Origin: Guillardia theta CCMP2712 | Taxonomy: Eukaryota; Cryptophyceae; Pyrenomonadales; Geminigeraceae | Reading direction: 5' to 3' | NCBI RefSeq assembly: GCF_000315625.1 | Contig: NW_005434566.1 | Location: 160,516 to 224,515 of the forward strand | Length of the DNA: 64,000 nt | Shown: in pieces, positions 35,626-47,040 of the stretch | Layout: each line of letters begins with the position of its first letter | Position numbering within the stretch: position 1 is the stretch's first letter | Notes under the pieces: model-generated | Seen by the model: the letters and a program-made list of their open reading frames with translations, nothing else | Told to the model about the DNA's origin: nothing | The model's database searches: none | Translations under genes and position numbers: made by a program

Positions 35626-36685
35626 ACATGTCAGGAAAAGCAAGACAACGCACTAGCACACAACTGTAGATCGCTGTATATTTTTTCCTCCGAAAATCTC
35701 CATAGCATTCACTTTGATACCTACGGTTTGTCGTTCCAGCCCGCCGGAGGTTTCGTCGTAGTTGAAGAACTAGAAGAAACTTTCCTTTGCACCTCCTCGT
35801 TTGCACCTCCTCGTGTTCCTTTTAACAGTCCCTGTGAGCATGCAGCTCCATGTATGCTTGAAGACATATGTCTGCGATTGACCGCCCCGCAAGTTCGCCA
35901 TTGATTGCAACGTGCTTCACAATTCTGAGGGCAGCGAGAATTATTCCTTGTGGCCCAAATTTTATCTATGCAATGCAAAAACAATTGCAAAGGGTATTCA
36001 AGATGTGTGTGAGGTCTGCTCATACTGACAACGCGCATACATTTGCACTGTATGAGAATATACATTTATTACACAAACATAAAAAGTGCTCAACTATTCT
36101 TGCTGTGTGTAAATAGTCTCTAGTTTTATATCACTTGGACAAAATATTGGTACACTTGGAAGCCTGTTTGGGTTCTTTTGTATGCACAGTATGGAGTTGA
36201 ACAGAGCGCAAAGACACTTTCTCTTATTGCTGGTGAGTGAGTTGATTTGATCATCTGTCACCTGGAAAAATGAGCAGAACATAGCATCCTTTGTATTATT
36301 CTTGTCAGATTGCTTAGCTGAGCCCGGCTTTGCAAAGTTGTTTGACCGTTGCTGTGCAGTACATTGTTTTGCGCATGATTTGCTTGGACCTTGTGACGGC
36401 TCCAGTAGATTGTTCTCATGAGCAGCAAAGACTGAGAACTGGGGCACGAAGTGGTTTTTCCCGTCTTCCATCTTTTCGTAGCTTTTTGAATTTCAAGATC
36501 TCAGGACAGAGAAGTCGAGTGTAACAACAATTGAGAGTTGCCGAGGCTTGTAGATATCAGAATGTGCAACCAAAAATCTTTGAAAATCTCTCCACTTCCT
36601 TTTCGACCTCTTCTAGACAGCCAAGACTGAGACGATGCCAGTGCCTACTGGTTCTTGCTTCTTTTCTCCGCTCTTCTCCGTTCCG

Positions 36686-36690
<5 letters not shown>

Positions 36691-36719
<29 letters not shown>

Positions 36720-36773
36720 TCTCTTCCTCTCTCTCTCTCTCTCTCTTCCTCTCTCCCTCTCTCTCTCTCTCCT
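36691..36773. repeat. (CT)n microsatellite
   Basis: About 80 bases of CTCTCT interrupted by TTC and CC, on the + strand. Confidence 0.95.
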
Positions 36774-37428
36774 TCCGACCTCGTTTCCTCTTCCTGAGCC
36801 TGCAGACTTCTTCTGACTCCCTGCGTAAAAATATACATTCCGTACCCTACCCATTACTCCTTCTACCCCACCAATTTCCTGCAATATCACCGGTACTCTA
36901 GGTAGTGTACCCGTCATGTTTGTGAGAAAATGGTTGTATTGTTTTTTGGTGGTACAGATCTGGTGTTGCTGAAAATCGAAAATAGTCGTTTTCGATCACC
37001 AGGGGTCCTATCGGGGGGCCGCATTACTTTTTAAAATGCAAAAAGGAGATGACAGCTAGAAGAGTATTCTCTGATAAGACGTCTTTTCAGAGAGCTTCTT
37101 TTAAAATTGTTATTTTAGGAACCAGTCGCGGCCTGTTTCGTGCTGGTCGGCTGACTGGAATTCACTACCCCTGTCTCCTAGCTTATAGACCCCACCCTCC
37201 TTCACCCGCCCCCTTCCCCCTTCATAACTGCCCCTCCCCCAGTTCTGCCCCCAGTTCCTCCAGCAGTTCCTCGTCCTCCTCCAGCCTGAAACAAGGATTG
37301 ACGATGGTGCCTGAGGGATTTGTCTTGTCATTGGAATTTTGCATTGATTGGCTGTTAACATAGACGTGTTGCAATGCCTGCCTCTGTGTTTTTCTGTACA
37401 GAATTCAAGGTCACTGTTTATAGCGAAC

Positions 37429-37479
37429 GGTCCACATCTGGACCCGGTCCACATCTGGACCCGGTCCACATCTGGACCC
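37429..37479. repeat. 17-bp tandem repeat, 3 copies, each an imperfect palindrome
   Basis: Three exact copies of GGTCCACATCTGGACCC (37429, 37446, 37463). GGTCC and GGACC are inverted arms around ACATCT, so each unit could bind a dimeric factor or fold. Confidence 0.9.
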
Positions 37480-39198
37480 TAGCTCGTCCCTAGCTCGATT
37501 TATCTCTATCATGTTGCCTATGCCATGAAAGTAGACCAGTGTCTGGCTCGAGAGAATAATTATGTGACCTAATGATGATTTCTCTTCGAAGAGTTATGCA
37601 TTAGCGCTTTGCCTTCGCCATGTTTTCAACACAATGTATTCCTCAAACAACTGTTGCAGTATCCCTTCGTCTTTCACCCTGTCTGAGCTGTGACTAATTT
37701 AATCTAGCATCGACCTCAGGAGGCTTCCTGTATCTCTGCAATGTACGACTATGAAAGCAATAAAACATTGTTAACTTACCGTAAAGCAAGATAAACCACG
37801 CTCACTTGGTCAAACATTCTCACACGAAGCAGATTTTATCCTGCTCTGAGCACACTTGCCCTCGTTCAACGATCATCAGGTACACACAACCAAACAGGAC
37901 CAGTCATCACCTCTCCGAGCTCTTCTGTCTGTGCTGACCCCTTCGCCAGTAGCCACTTCACCTCCATGCATCTCCTCTAGTCATCGCGGTCACCAGCGCT
38001 CACACAGGTCTTACTGGGAACATGCATCGGGTGCTCTGAATGGGATGGTGAGGCAGGTAGGGGGTCAGAGGCGGCAAGCAGCAAGCCTTTGAGAAAGTGA
38101 CCTGCAGCCCTCTCATGCAGATGCGATAGGAGAGGATCGAGTCTTTACAGCTTACGTCAGCCTGATACCGCGACCATTCCCTCCTACAGGATAGATGTTC
38201 AACTCTGAGGGAACCAGCACATGTTTTCTGGCCCTATGTTCTCATAACTCCAGCAAGCCAGGCGAGAGTCAAGCTATGCTCGCAACGCTGATAGCCATTC
38301 ATCCGTTTCGAGCTCAAGCTCAAGAGCTGAAACTGGCTGCTGTATTAGATGACTTGATAGGGATAGACTTGATGCCCACAGCGCGACAACAGGGGTGAAT
38401 GTCGTGAAAGAAAAGCTTCTACTTGCAACATCCACTGCTGTGCTCCGACTCCTTGACAAGACAACAAACAGACTGCGCTTGCGCACTGACCCGCATGCAC
38501 TTGCGCAACAACAAATGACAGCGACGGGAGCTGAAATCTGCGACTTGTATTCTGCTGCTGCATTACCATCAGTGCAGCTGAGCCAAGAGGTTGGGCCCTG
38601 AGACTGACCCGCAATCCAGGCAGAGAGCTTCTTCGAATGACAAGCCGAGTGAGCTTGAATGATGCGGCAGATTTGTATGTGAACAGAGGAGCTCTTCGCC
38701 GGGGTTCTGATCGGAATCTTCAAATGATACTAACAGTCTTTGAATGATCCCTCTGCTCTTTGAATCAGGCGGTTCGACCGACGCAGGAGACGACCGGGCC
38801 GGGCTCCCGAAGATTCAATTTGAAAGTTCCCATCGTAATCGATGACTCTATACATGAACGATAACTCAGACAGTCAAGTCCTCCTCATTTTCCTGGTCTC
38901 CCAGCCAAATCTCCGTCGTCAAGTTTGGTCGTCTTGGTGAAATTGCGATAGCGTTTGTTGCGAACCAGGAGAAATTTGACAGAAGGGAGCTCAGCAGTGT
39001 AATGAAATTACCCATCTCTCTCTCTTCCTGTGTCTGCTTCTTCTACCTCACTTTTCGTCCTCATCCTACAACTCTCCTTCTCCTCCTTCTCCTCCCTCTG
39101 TCTCTCTTTCTCCGTACTCAAAGATCCCTCCTCCTCCCGCCCCAACTCCCCTTCGCTCGCCCACGGCTGTCAACGACGAAAACCCCTTTCTCTCCAGC

Positions 39199-39501
39199 CT
39201 TGCGAGTCACTCGACTATCTTGAAGGCTTGTTCAAGTATTATGATGGACTTCGATCAAACTTGAAGCTTATTTTGAACATGAGTCTGTTGATGGAGGTCA
39301 GCTCAAGCTGGACAGATTTTGCCTGCCCAGGGATCTTTACCCAAGTGCTGGGCAGCAGCTGCGTGATGGACTTGCAACTGTTCTCTATCTTGAGAGCTTT
39401 GATGAGCACACCAGAGACAAATGAAGCGTTATTATATCAACAACAATGTAAATGTGAAGGTACAAGGCAAACTGCTTGCAAAACAGTGGTGATATTGTTC
39501 G
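39199..39501 (+). CDS. Possible exon(s) of an uncharacterised gene
   Basis: After the acceptor-like TCTCCAG at 39198 the + strand is open with protein-like composition: PCESLDYLEGLFKYYDGLRS, then hydrophobic LKLILNMSLLME and several Cys, to a donor G|GTAAG after 39501. Downstream candidate exons lie at 39791-39822 (ending in a GTAAAG donor) and 39890-39958. The phase can be closed in two ways, giving different C-termini, so I give only the first block. No family recognised, and start and stop are unknown. Confidence 0.3.
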
Positions 39502-40954
39502 GTAAGATCAAGAATTTTGATAAGAATATGTAAACGTCCAGCGATAAGATCCCAAGTCTTCTGTTCTTACTTTCTTCAGATTCTGTGTTGACCAAAAAAT
39601 GCTCAGGGGAAAAAGCTTTGTGCTACAGACAGTCATTGAAGATTTTTCTTACACCTTTCTTGGATCAATCGTCGTTAAGATCTTCTCGATCTCTTCGTCG
39701 AGCTCTTATATCGCTTCCTTGATCATCTGTCGCCCTCCCCGAGATGAAAGAAATATGCTCTGTTTACTAGTATACACTTCTGACATTCAGAAGGAGGGCC
39801 ACGTGCTGGGATCACAGAGAGGTAAAGGTGAAGACATGACTGTCAACTCTCTCTGTCGCACTGTATCTGCTCCTTCTGGCTCCTTCAGGGTCCTAAGAAG
39901 CTTCCAAGGGCTACCATCCATGAGCCCAATTACGTTGAGCTGAGCAGCGCGACTGACACTTGGGCTCCTCTATTCACACTGTGAAACATCCCCCATTGTA
40001 GGCAGGTTTCGCACAGTGAAGGGAAAACAGCACTCGCAGTGTAGGCAGTGTTTGTAGGCAGTGTTTGCCGTGAGTGAAAATGCGCCCAAGTCAACAACAA
40101 CCAGGTATGTATGATGACATTCAAACCAGCGATCACAGACAGACGAGGAAGAATGATCAGCGAAGAGCGAGGCTGACAGCGTTATGGTCTCGTAGTGACG
40201 CCGCCTCATCTGAGCGCCTGCCCCCTTCCCTTTTGCTCATATCATCTTGTGCGACTCATCTCTTCTATCTCGCCATTGTGTTCGCTCGATGTCTTGTGCT
40301 TCATATCCTTATGCATAGTATCGTCAACACTCAGCCACTCGATAGCCATGGACCCCCAGCACCATCCCGATGGCATTCCCTTTCCATCCCTTCCGTTCCC
40401 TTGTCTTCCATTGCCCTTCCCTCCCCTCTTCTGTACTCATTCTCTGACGTCTCTCTCCCCGCCCCGAAGGACGCCTCCCTCCTCCCATCGCTCGTCATCG
40501 ACTACCGCCATATCCGCTTTTTCTCGAAACCATGGATACCTGTCCAAGGGGCGCACCACAACCAGGAGATATGCTGATATCCGAACATATATCTTTTCGA
40601 TTTTTTCGATGTATCTTGGATATATATTCATTTCTTCTAGAGCCTTCTACGATATCTTTGAACGCAAAGGAGCCAAAACAAACTGCACCCGCCTCAGAGC
40701 TTTAGCTATCTAATAAGGGGGTCACTAGTCATAACCTAGTGTAGGTTTACAGCAGCTTCAGCCTAGTGGAGGTCAATGCTGACCCAAAGGGGTCGCAGGT
40801 TCTTGCGGTTCGGGGCGTGTATCCGTATCCCTTACGAAACGACGTCATTTCTGGTCTCAGAAAGGTCTGGACGAGTTTCTTTTTCTGAAAGAACGTCTTT
40901 TCTTTCCACCACCCGGAAATCATCCCCACCCCCACTCCCCTCTGGATATTCCTC
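39502..40954. other. Unassigned sequence with weak exon-like pieces
   Basis: Contains the possible downstream exons mentioned for 39199-39501. Near 40740-40830 a tRNA-like segment (AGCCTAGTGG ... GGGGTCGCAGGTTC) is followed by a GTACCC stretch. Frames starting at 40074, 40195 and the ATG at 40348 are pyrimidine-rich and not convincing. Confidence 0.35.
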
Positions 40955-42379
40955 ATGTCGTGGGGGGTACCCGGAATCCGTTTAAAACGGCGCCCGCCGT
41001 CAAGAACACTTCCTCGCATGCGCCGGCGATCGGAGCGTTCCTCCCCGCCCTCTCCGCCTCCTCCTCCTCTCCCCCGCAACGATCAGGACCCCCTCCTCCC
41101 TACTCCTCCTCTCACACAACGGTCGAACCCTCTCTCTCATCCTCCTTCACTCCCTGCTCTGACGCAGCTTCATAGTCCTCCTCTCGCTCCACCTCGTTCC
41201 ATCAATCCACATCGCCAACCTTCATCCCACTTCTCCCCTGCTGAAACTTCTTCATCTTCTCTTCAACTTCCCTCCACCAATCTCCCTCACTCCCGCATGT
41301 CCTTATTGCATCCCATCGCCCATCAGTGGAAAGCCTCCCTCCCTCCGACCCCCATGTACGACCACACCTTGCAGTCGCAGACTCCATTTCACTTGGACAC
41401 ACAGTCATCTCTGCAATATTTCCCATACCAATCACAATCGTCACACCCCCCAACTGCATTTCCACCTTATCCTCCCTACTCTCACATCTATGCTCGCCCT
41501 CAACAACCCCAGGACGCCATTCACGACGCACCTCCTGCTTGCTACAACCCTGCTCCTTCCTACTCCAGCTTCCATCAGGACTTCCCTGTTCCCCCTGTGC
41601 ACAAGCAAACGGTGATACATGCTGCATCTCACCTTGCTGGGCTCAGCGCTCCCATGGACGCTCCTCCCCTGCCGACATCATCGCAACATGCTAGCAACGC
41701 GGGCTACGACAGGCCTCCTTGCTACGACGTACCTGGTCCCTCGCGCCTACACCCTTCCATCGCGCCGCCTCGTCCTCCTGCCTCTCAATCTGTTGACAGC
41801 GCTGTTGCCGCTCTTTGGCCGGAGTATCAGGAGCCCGGTCAATCCTATCTGACTCCTTCAGATCCCTCCGGTGGACAAGGAGCAGCAGGGTTGTACTCTA
41901 CCACGACACAGAGAGCTAGAGAGCAGCAGCAGCAGCGAGACAAGACTTCCTTGGATGCCTGCATGGACGACCCTTTCCGAGCAGACTTTCAGCAGACGAT
42001 CCTCTCGGCGACGGAGATGGCGGGCAGTGGGCAGCTTACAGACAGCTCGAGCTCAGCTGAGTCCGACGGCAACGAAGGGGCTCGAGCAGACGCAGCAGGA
42101 GGAGCAGGGGGGAGGAAGCAGAAGAAGCGAGGAGAGAAGGGATCTGCCGCGGGTCACTCAAGGCACTGGAAGGAGGAGGAGCACGAAACCTTCTTGATGG
42201 CCCTCAAGAAGCTGAGTCCCGAGACTCTCGCTAGTGACAGTGGAGGGCTGGGGCCAGGTATTGCCGAGCTGATCGCCGCGGTTGTCAAGACGCGAACAGT
42301 TTCTCAGGTGCGGTCGCACGCTCAGAAGTTTCTGATCAGGTGGAGGAAGCAGCGGGAGGGGCCGGGACAAGGGAAGTGA
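40955..42379 (+). CDS. SHAQKYF-class MYB-related transcription factor
   Basis: Single exon, 474 residues from the first Met. The first 350 or so are Pro/Ser/His/Gln-rich and low in complexity, typical of an activation or disordered region. Then comes an acidic patch and a Lys/Arg stretch (GRKQKKRGEKG) like a nuclear signal. The MYB repeat follows at about 400-465: HWKEEEHETFLMALKKL, then VVKTRTVSQVRSHAQKFLIRW. The SHAQKF motif in helix 3 defines this class, which includes LHY/CCA1/RVE clock factors and DIV-like proteins; the family binds I-box or evening-element-like DNA. The spacer between helices 1 and 2 is longer than usual. The region around the start is GTACCC-rich, so translation may begin later, for example at the Met at 41297. 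Confidence 0.78.
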   Translation: MSWGVPGIRLKRRPPSRTLPRMRRRSERSSPPSPPPPPLPRNDQDPLLPTPPLTQRSNPLSHPPSLPALTQLHSPPLAPPRSINPHRQPSSHFSPAETSSSSLQLPSTNLPHSRMSLLHPIAHQWKASLPPTPMYDHTLQSQTPFHLDTQSSLQYFPYQSQSSHPPTAFPPYPPYSHIYARPQQPQDAIHDAPPACYNPAPSYSSFHQDFPVPPVHKQTVIHAASHLAGLSAPMDAPPLPTSSQHASNAGYDRPPCYDVPGPSRLHPSIAPPRPPASQSVDSAVAALWPEYQEPGQSYLTPSDPSGGQGAAGLYSTTTQRAREQQQQRDKTSLDACMDDPFRADFQQTILSATEMAGSGQLTDSSSSAESDGNEGARADAAGGAGGRKQKKRGEKGSAAGHSRHWKEEEHETFLMALKKLSPETLASDSGGLGPGIAELIAAVVKTRTVSQVRSHAQKFLIRWRKQREGPGQGK

Positions 42380-42544
42380 AGGAGGAGGGAGGGGGCAGGA
42401 TAAAACAAGTCATAAATGTAAAGGTAGTTGGGATGTCTTTCAATAAATCAAGATAAGGACAACAAATGGATATTGTTAGTCGACGCGCTCCAACACACTG
42501 TTGCATCCCCTTGGCAGGCTCTCCTGTTCCCTTACTCCTCCTCC

Positions 42545-45500
42545 TTACATCGCGTTCTCCTTGTTCGACGATCCGTCGACAACAACGTCGACAGGTAGAG
42601 CGTTGTCAGCAGCCCCTGACTTGAGTTTCTGCTGACGTGTCAACAACAACTTTCGGGCTCTAAGGGGTTCAACCTTGATGTGCTCCATCCTCAGCGCCCG
42701 GAAGTCAGTCCGTTTGTTCGCCAAGGATGATTTCACCTCAGCTAGCACAGCCAATATCAGCCTAACTTGTTCCTCCTCCCATAGCCCCCCTCACCCCAAC
42801 CCATCTTCCTCCTTTGCCCTCCCCTCCTCTCTTCCTCCTCTTCTGCCCCCCTCCCTCCTCCCAAACCTCGGTTAGCGGGAGGGTTCTTGAACAGCTTGCG
42901 GATGCTCTCTGACGAGCCTTCAAGGAGCTTGTCGGCTCTGAAGTGCACATGAGCTGAGAGACGAGGAGGGAGCGGGGAGGGGAGGAAGTGGAGGGAATGG
43001 GGAGGAAAGGGAGGGGAGTACCAGGGGAGGGAAGGGACAGGAGGACAGGAGACAACAAGGAGAAAGTAAGAGAGGAGGAGGAAGATGAGAGGAGGTCGAA
43101 GATGAAAGGTATAACGACCTCTCGGGCCACTTCTTCATGAACTGCTCCATGGCAGCCTTGCCGTTTGCTGGGCAGGGAGTGAGGAGAGAAGATTGCAGAA
43201 CGGAAAAGAGGAGGAGAGGGGAGAGAGGAGGGGGCTGGAGTACAAGAGAAACTTGGACTAGGAGAAAGGAGGAAGATGAGGAGGACGAGGACGAAGGAAG
43301 ACCTCTGGTGTCCGCACTCGTGTCACTGAGAGACTTGCTCAGAATCTCAACAATCATGTCGACCTGATCAGAGGCAGGAGGTCAGAGCAAGACGGAGTGA
43401 AGAAGAGGCGAAGAGGGGAGAACAGCAAGGGAAAGGAGGAGGGGTGGGGAGGAGAGTGGAGGATGGAGAGGGAGAGGGAGAGGGAGAGGGAGAGGGAGAG
43501 GGAGAGGGAGACGAAGACGGAAACTGAGGAGGAGACTGAGGAGGAGGAGCTGAGGAGGAGGAGCTGAGGAGGAGGGAGATGATAAGGATATCTGACCTCC
43601 TTCTCGCTCTCCTTCCCGCTGGTCTGGTTGATGACGATCTCCACGCACGAGGATGCGCACGAACGGGCCTGCGCAAAGCTAAGGCACCTCCTCGTGCTGC
43701 TGACTGACTGACCTGAGGGTGGATGTCCCCCATGGCAGCTAGGAAGTGAGGGAGCAGGGAGGAAGGCTGCGGAAGCGTCAGGATGAGGGACGGGTAGGGA
43801 GAACTGGAGGGGAGAGGAGAAGGAGGAGAGGAGAGGAGAGGAGGCGAGGGATGAGAAGAGGAGAGGAGACGAGGGGAGGGGAGAGGAGAGGAGAGGAGGA
43901 GAGAGGAGGAGAGGGGAGGGGAGGGGAGTGCTTACGGTGAGAGCGGCTGTGATGGCCTTGAGGGTCTGGGTAGCAGACTCCGAGATGACTTTGATGCTAA
44001 CGTAGGTGAGCTTCAAGAGCGCGGGGAGGAGGAACCTGTACGAGAAGGGCAGCGTCAAGGGCAGACTGAGGAGGAGAGGAGAAGGAAAAGGAGGAGGAAA
44101 AGAAGGAGGAGAAGGAGAAGGAAAAGGAGGAGGAGGGGGGGAGCCTCACTTGGCACCGTTGGCAAGCTTGTCGCCTAGGAAAGGGAGGAGGCGGTTGATC
44201 AACGTGCAGGACTCTCTGACGATCTGACATGGGAGGTTGAGCCTTGCAGGGAAGAAAGAGGAGCAGGAGGGCAGGAGATGGGAAAGAGAGGGGAGAAAGA
44301 AGTGAAAAAGCAGCAGCAACATCAACCTGAGAGCGAGCGTCGCTCACTTGAACCGCCAAATACTCGCAAAGCTTTTCAAGAAATTCTGTCCATGACCATC
44401 AAAATGTTATGGAATAGGAGAGAGGGAGAAGCGTGGGAAAGACGAGGGAAAAGGAGCAGGAGTCAAGAGGAGGAGTAGGAGGAGGAGGAGTAGGAGGAGG
44501 AGTAGGAGTAGAAGTAGGAGTCAGGAGGAAGATCAGGAGGAGTCAGGATGAGGAGTAGGAGCAGGAGTCAAAAGAGAAAGGAGGAGGAGGAGTCAAAGGA
44601 GGAGGAGGAGGAGGGCAGCAAGTACTCACTGGTCTCATCTGCTTGCAACATTCCTTTCTCCAGCATCTCCCCGATCGTCTTCATCATGTTCACTCGCTCG
44701 TCCCAGACAGCACCGTGATCCTTAAGGCCTTCTAGCAGCAGCAACTGCTCGTTCGCCGACTGCGGTATGCCGTCCCCCTTCCCCTCCGTCCCCTCGCACG
44801 CTGCCGGGGCAGCACCTTCCTCTGAACTCTGTTCCGCGTTCTTCTTCTTCCTCTTGGAGTCTTTCAGCGAAGGCTCGTTGTCCTGCTGGCACACGTCAGC
44901 CAATACGCTCGTCCCTCCTCATCCTTCACCTCATCGCATTTTCTCTTGGAAGCGCTCTTGACGTTGGAGGAGGAGGAGGAGGAGGAGGCTTCCTGCTTGC
45001 TGGCAGACCGCAGCCCGGTCCTCCTCGCGGATCTCCTTAGGTTAGAAGGAGTCTCCTCCTCCAGAGTCTCCATCGGAGCTACGGACGTCGATCGTTCTGC
45101 AAGTCGCGAGACCGTCAGTTGCAGCGAAGGGAAGGCGGGCAGTAGCAGGGAAGGGAGGCATGGGAAAGGAACGGAAGGAGAGAATCTTAGATGAATCAGG
45201 TCAGGAGGAGGGAGAGGAGGAGGGAGAGGAGGAGGGAGAGGACTAGCAGGGGGTCAGGAGAAGCAGTGGGAGCAAGAGGAATGGGATGATGTAGAGGAGC
45301 GAAGGTGTCAGGTTGACAGTGAAGTCACCTCGCCCTCCTCGCGTCTTCTTCCCTGAGATATCCATGGGGGTCTGCTGGGGGGTAGTGAGACCTGCCTGAA
45401 ACTTCTCCAGCTCTTTCTGCGGCACAGGCAAGATCAGCAATGGGAACATCGTGCAATGGCAGCACCAACCTTGAGCTGGGAGTTCTCCTTCGTCAGGCTG

Positions 45501-45589
45501 CAGATCTGTCTCCTCAGCTCGACTGACTCGTCCTCGCACTGCTGTGCATACTCTCTTGCTTGCTTCAGCTCCTCGCGGAGAGATTCCAT
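42545..45589 (-). CDS. CLASP-like TOG-domain microtubule protein with N-terminal coiled coil
   Basis: Thirteen minus-strand exons close in phase: 45589-45470, 45416-45329, 45096-44930, 44882-44630, 44385-44348, 44223-44150, 44035-43936, 43738-43713, 43678-43597, 43363-43303, 43167-43119, 42937-42867, 42741-42545. Product 441 residues. Order: coiled coil (MESLREELKQ ... RRQICSLTKENSQLK); Ser/Thr-Pro and basic linker; then one CLASP-type TOG array with its typical signature (VQIVRESCTLINRLLPFLGD, LLPALLKLTYVSIKVISESA, IVEILSKSLSDTSADTRA). CLASPs stabilise and rescue microtubule plus ends. This protein has a single TOG, much shorter than animal CLASPs. The C-terminus ends SSNKENAM, containing a KEN motif. 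An acceptor-like site just before the first Met means an upstream exon may exist. The introns are packed with GGA/GAG repeats. Confidence 0.8.
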
Positions 45590-47040
45590 CTCCTGTCAAG
45601 TCAATCGTCAAGGTCTAGATATGGTTCTCTTCGCCACTGTTGACTCTATAAACTCAAACCCATTCCTTGTGGTTTCTCCCAACAACATCTTGTCCTATAC
45701 ATCTCGGTACATTCCCGTGAATTCATTGCATTCTTCTTGGTTTTAGACTCTCCATCAGCTCTCTTCGAATCCTGCCATAACTCCTTCGCACGATCCTGTC
45801 TCGATCTCACAGAAAACTGATGCCTGTTGTCCCACTACCGATCCTCAACCCCTGTCAGTTCTACCTGCACCTCTGTCTTTGTCTCTGTCTCTGTCTTTGT
45901 CTCTGTCTCTTCCTCTCTGTCCTTCTCTCTCTTCCTCTCTCTCTCTCATCTGCGATCATCATGCGCATACCTCTGCCATCGCGATGGCAAATTCAAACGA
46001 ACACGCCTTCCCACCACCCCACCACCCTATCCCCATATACTACCCCCATGTCTAGCACCATCCAACCCTCACCCCAGATCCGAGAGGACTCTGAGGGGGT
46101 ACTTCCTTCAGTGACAAAAAGGTAGGTACTTGCAGTCATCACAGGGGTGGGGATAGGGGGTACTTCTTAAAAGTGATTTTTAATTTCTGCGGATATCTAA
46201 AGCGGTATGTACCGGTACTTGTCCGGGTCAAACGAGGGGTGAGCTCGGGATTAGGGGGTAGTTTCTGATAATAAAGGGGGTGAGGGGTGAGGGTACTTTA
46301 GCTACTAGTGAAGGTGCAAGGTCCCTCTGATTGAAGGGAACAAAAATTCAAGAGATTTTAGCTATAGTTTATATATTTTTATTAGTACCACTTATTAAAA
46401 CAAAAATTATCACCCACCATGATGTTTATCTAAGTTAATTGGTAAATGGCGGGTGGGGTGAAAAATCGTTCCTCGTTGGGGGCGAGGGAAAGGGGTATGC
46501 CGAGTTGGAATGGGGAGGTGCAGGGAGTAAGTGGAGAGGAGGGGAGGGGAGGGGAGAGGAGAGGCGAGGAGAGGAGAGGAGAGGAGAGGAGCGAAGATGG
46601 CAAGAGAGGAGAGGAGAGAAGCACAGCAGCATAGGTGAATTCCATGTTGTCATGGAAGCCGATGTAGTGTATAGATGAGATAGAAGTTGAGGTGCGATTT
46701 GGATAAAAAGCGGAAGTGCTAATGGAGTAGGAGAAACAGGAGAGAGGATGGACTATACGAGGATGGGTTGAGATAGGTCGCTGTCGCTGCAAGTGAAGTT
46801 CGTGAGGTCCTAAAGAGCTGCCCGTGGGATATCTAACAATCTGAGGAAGAAGTCGACAACAGCCTTCACGATGCATGCTGTTACTCTGTCTCAGGCAGTC
46901 CTTGCTTGCTCACTCATGCTGACATCCTGTCATCCAGAGATCAACAGCGAGAGAGCTGTACCGGACTTCTCCCTTCGCACCACCAGCACAATTATCGTCA
47001 GTCCTTATCCTCGTCCACCGCTCCTGAGTGACTTCAAAAG
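45590..47040. other. Divergent intergenic region with strand-switching island
   Basis: 45870-45950 is a TCTGTC/CTCT tract. 45995-46090 is C-rich on + (CCCACCACCCC, TACCCCC) and 46130-46310 G-rich on + (GGGGTGGGG, GGGGGTAC), so the bias flips near 46110. 46520-46620 is a GGGGA/GAGGA repeat. The last 200 bases are the 5' flank of the thioredoxin gene. Confidence 0.6.

Larger units (their letters stand above)
35626..39198. other. Large intergenic region, no confident gene
   Basis: AT-rich DNA to 36640; a (CT)n tract; a TACCC-rich stretch (36840-37230); a short palindromic tandem repeat (37429-37479); then ordinary sequence. Open frames near 37856, 38274-38723 (-) and 38395 (+) lack recognisable domains and clear splice partners. 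A small or fast-evolving gene at 37860-38800 cannot be excluded. Confidence 0.4.

Noticed and set aside
38274-38723. Minus-strand gene
   Set aside because: Composition is not clearly protein-like, no splice partners or domain; left as unassigned.
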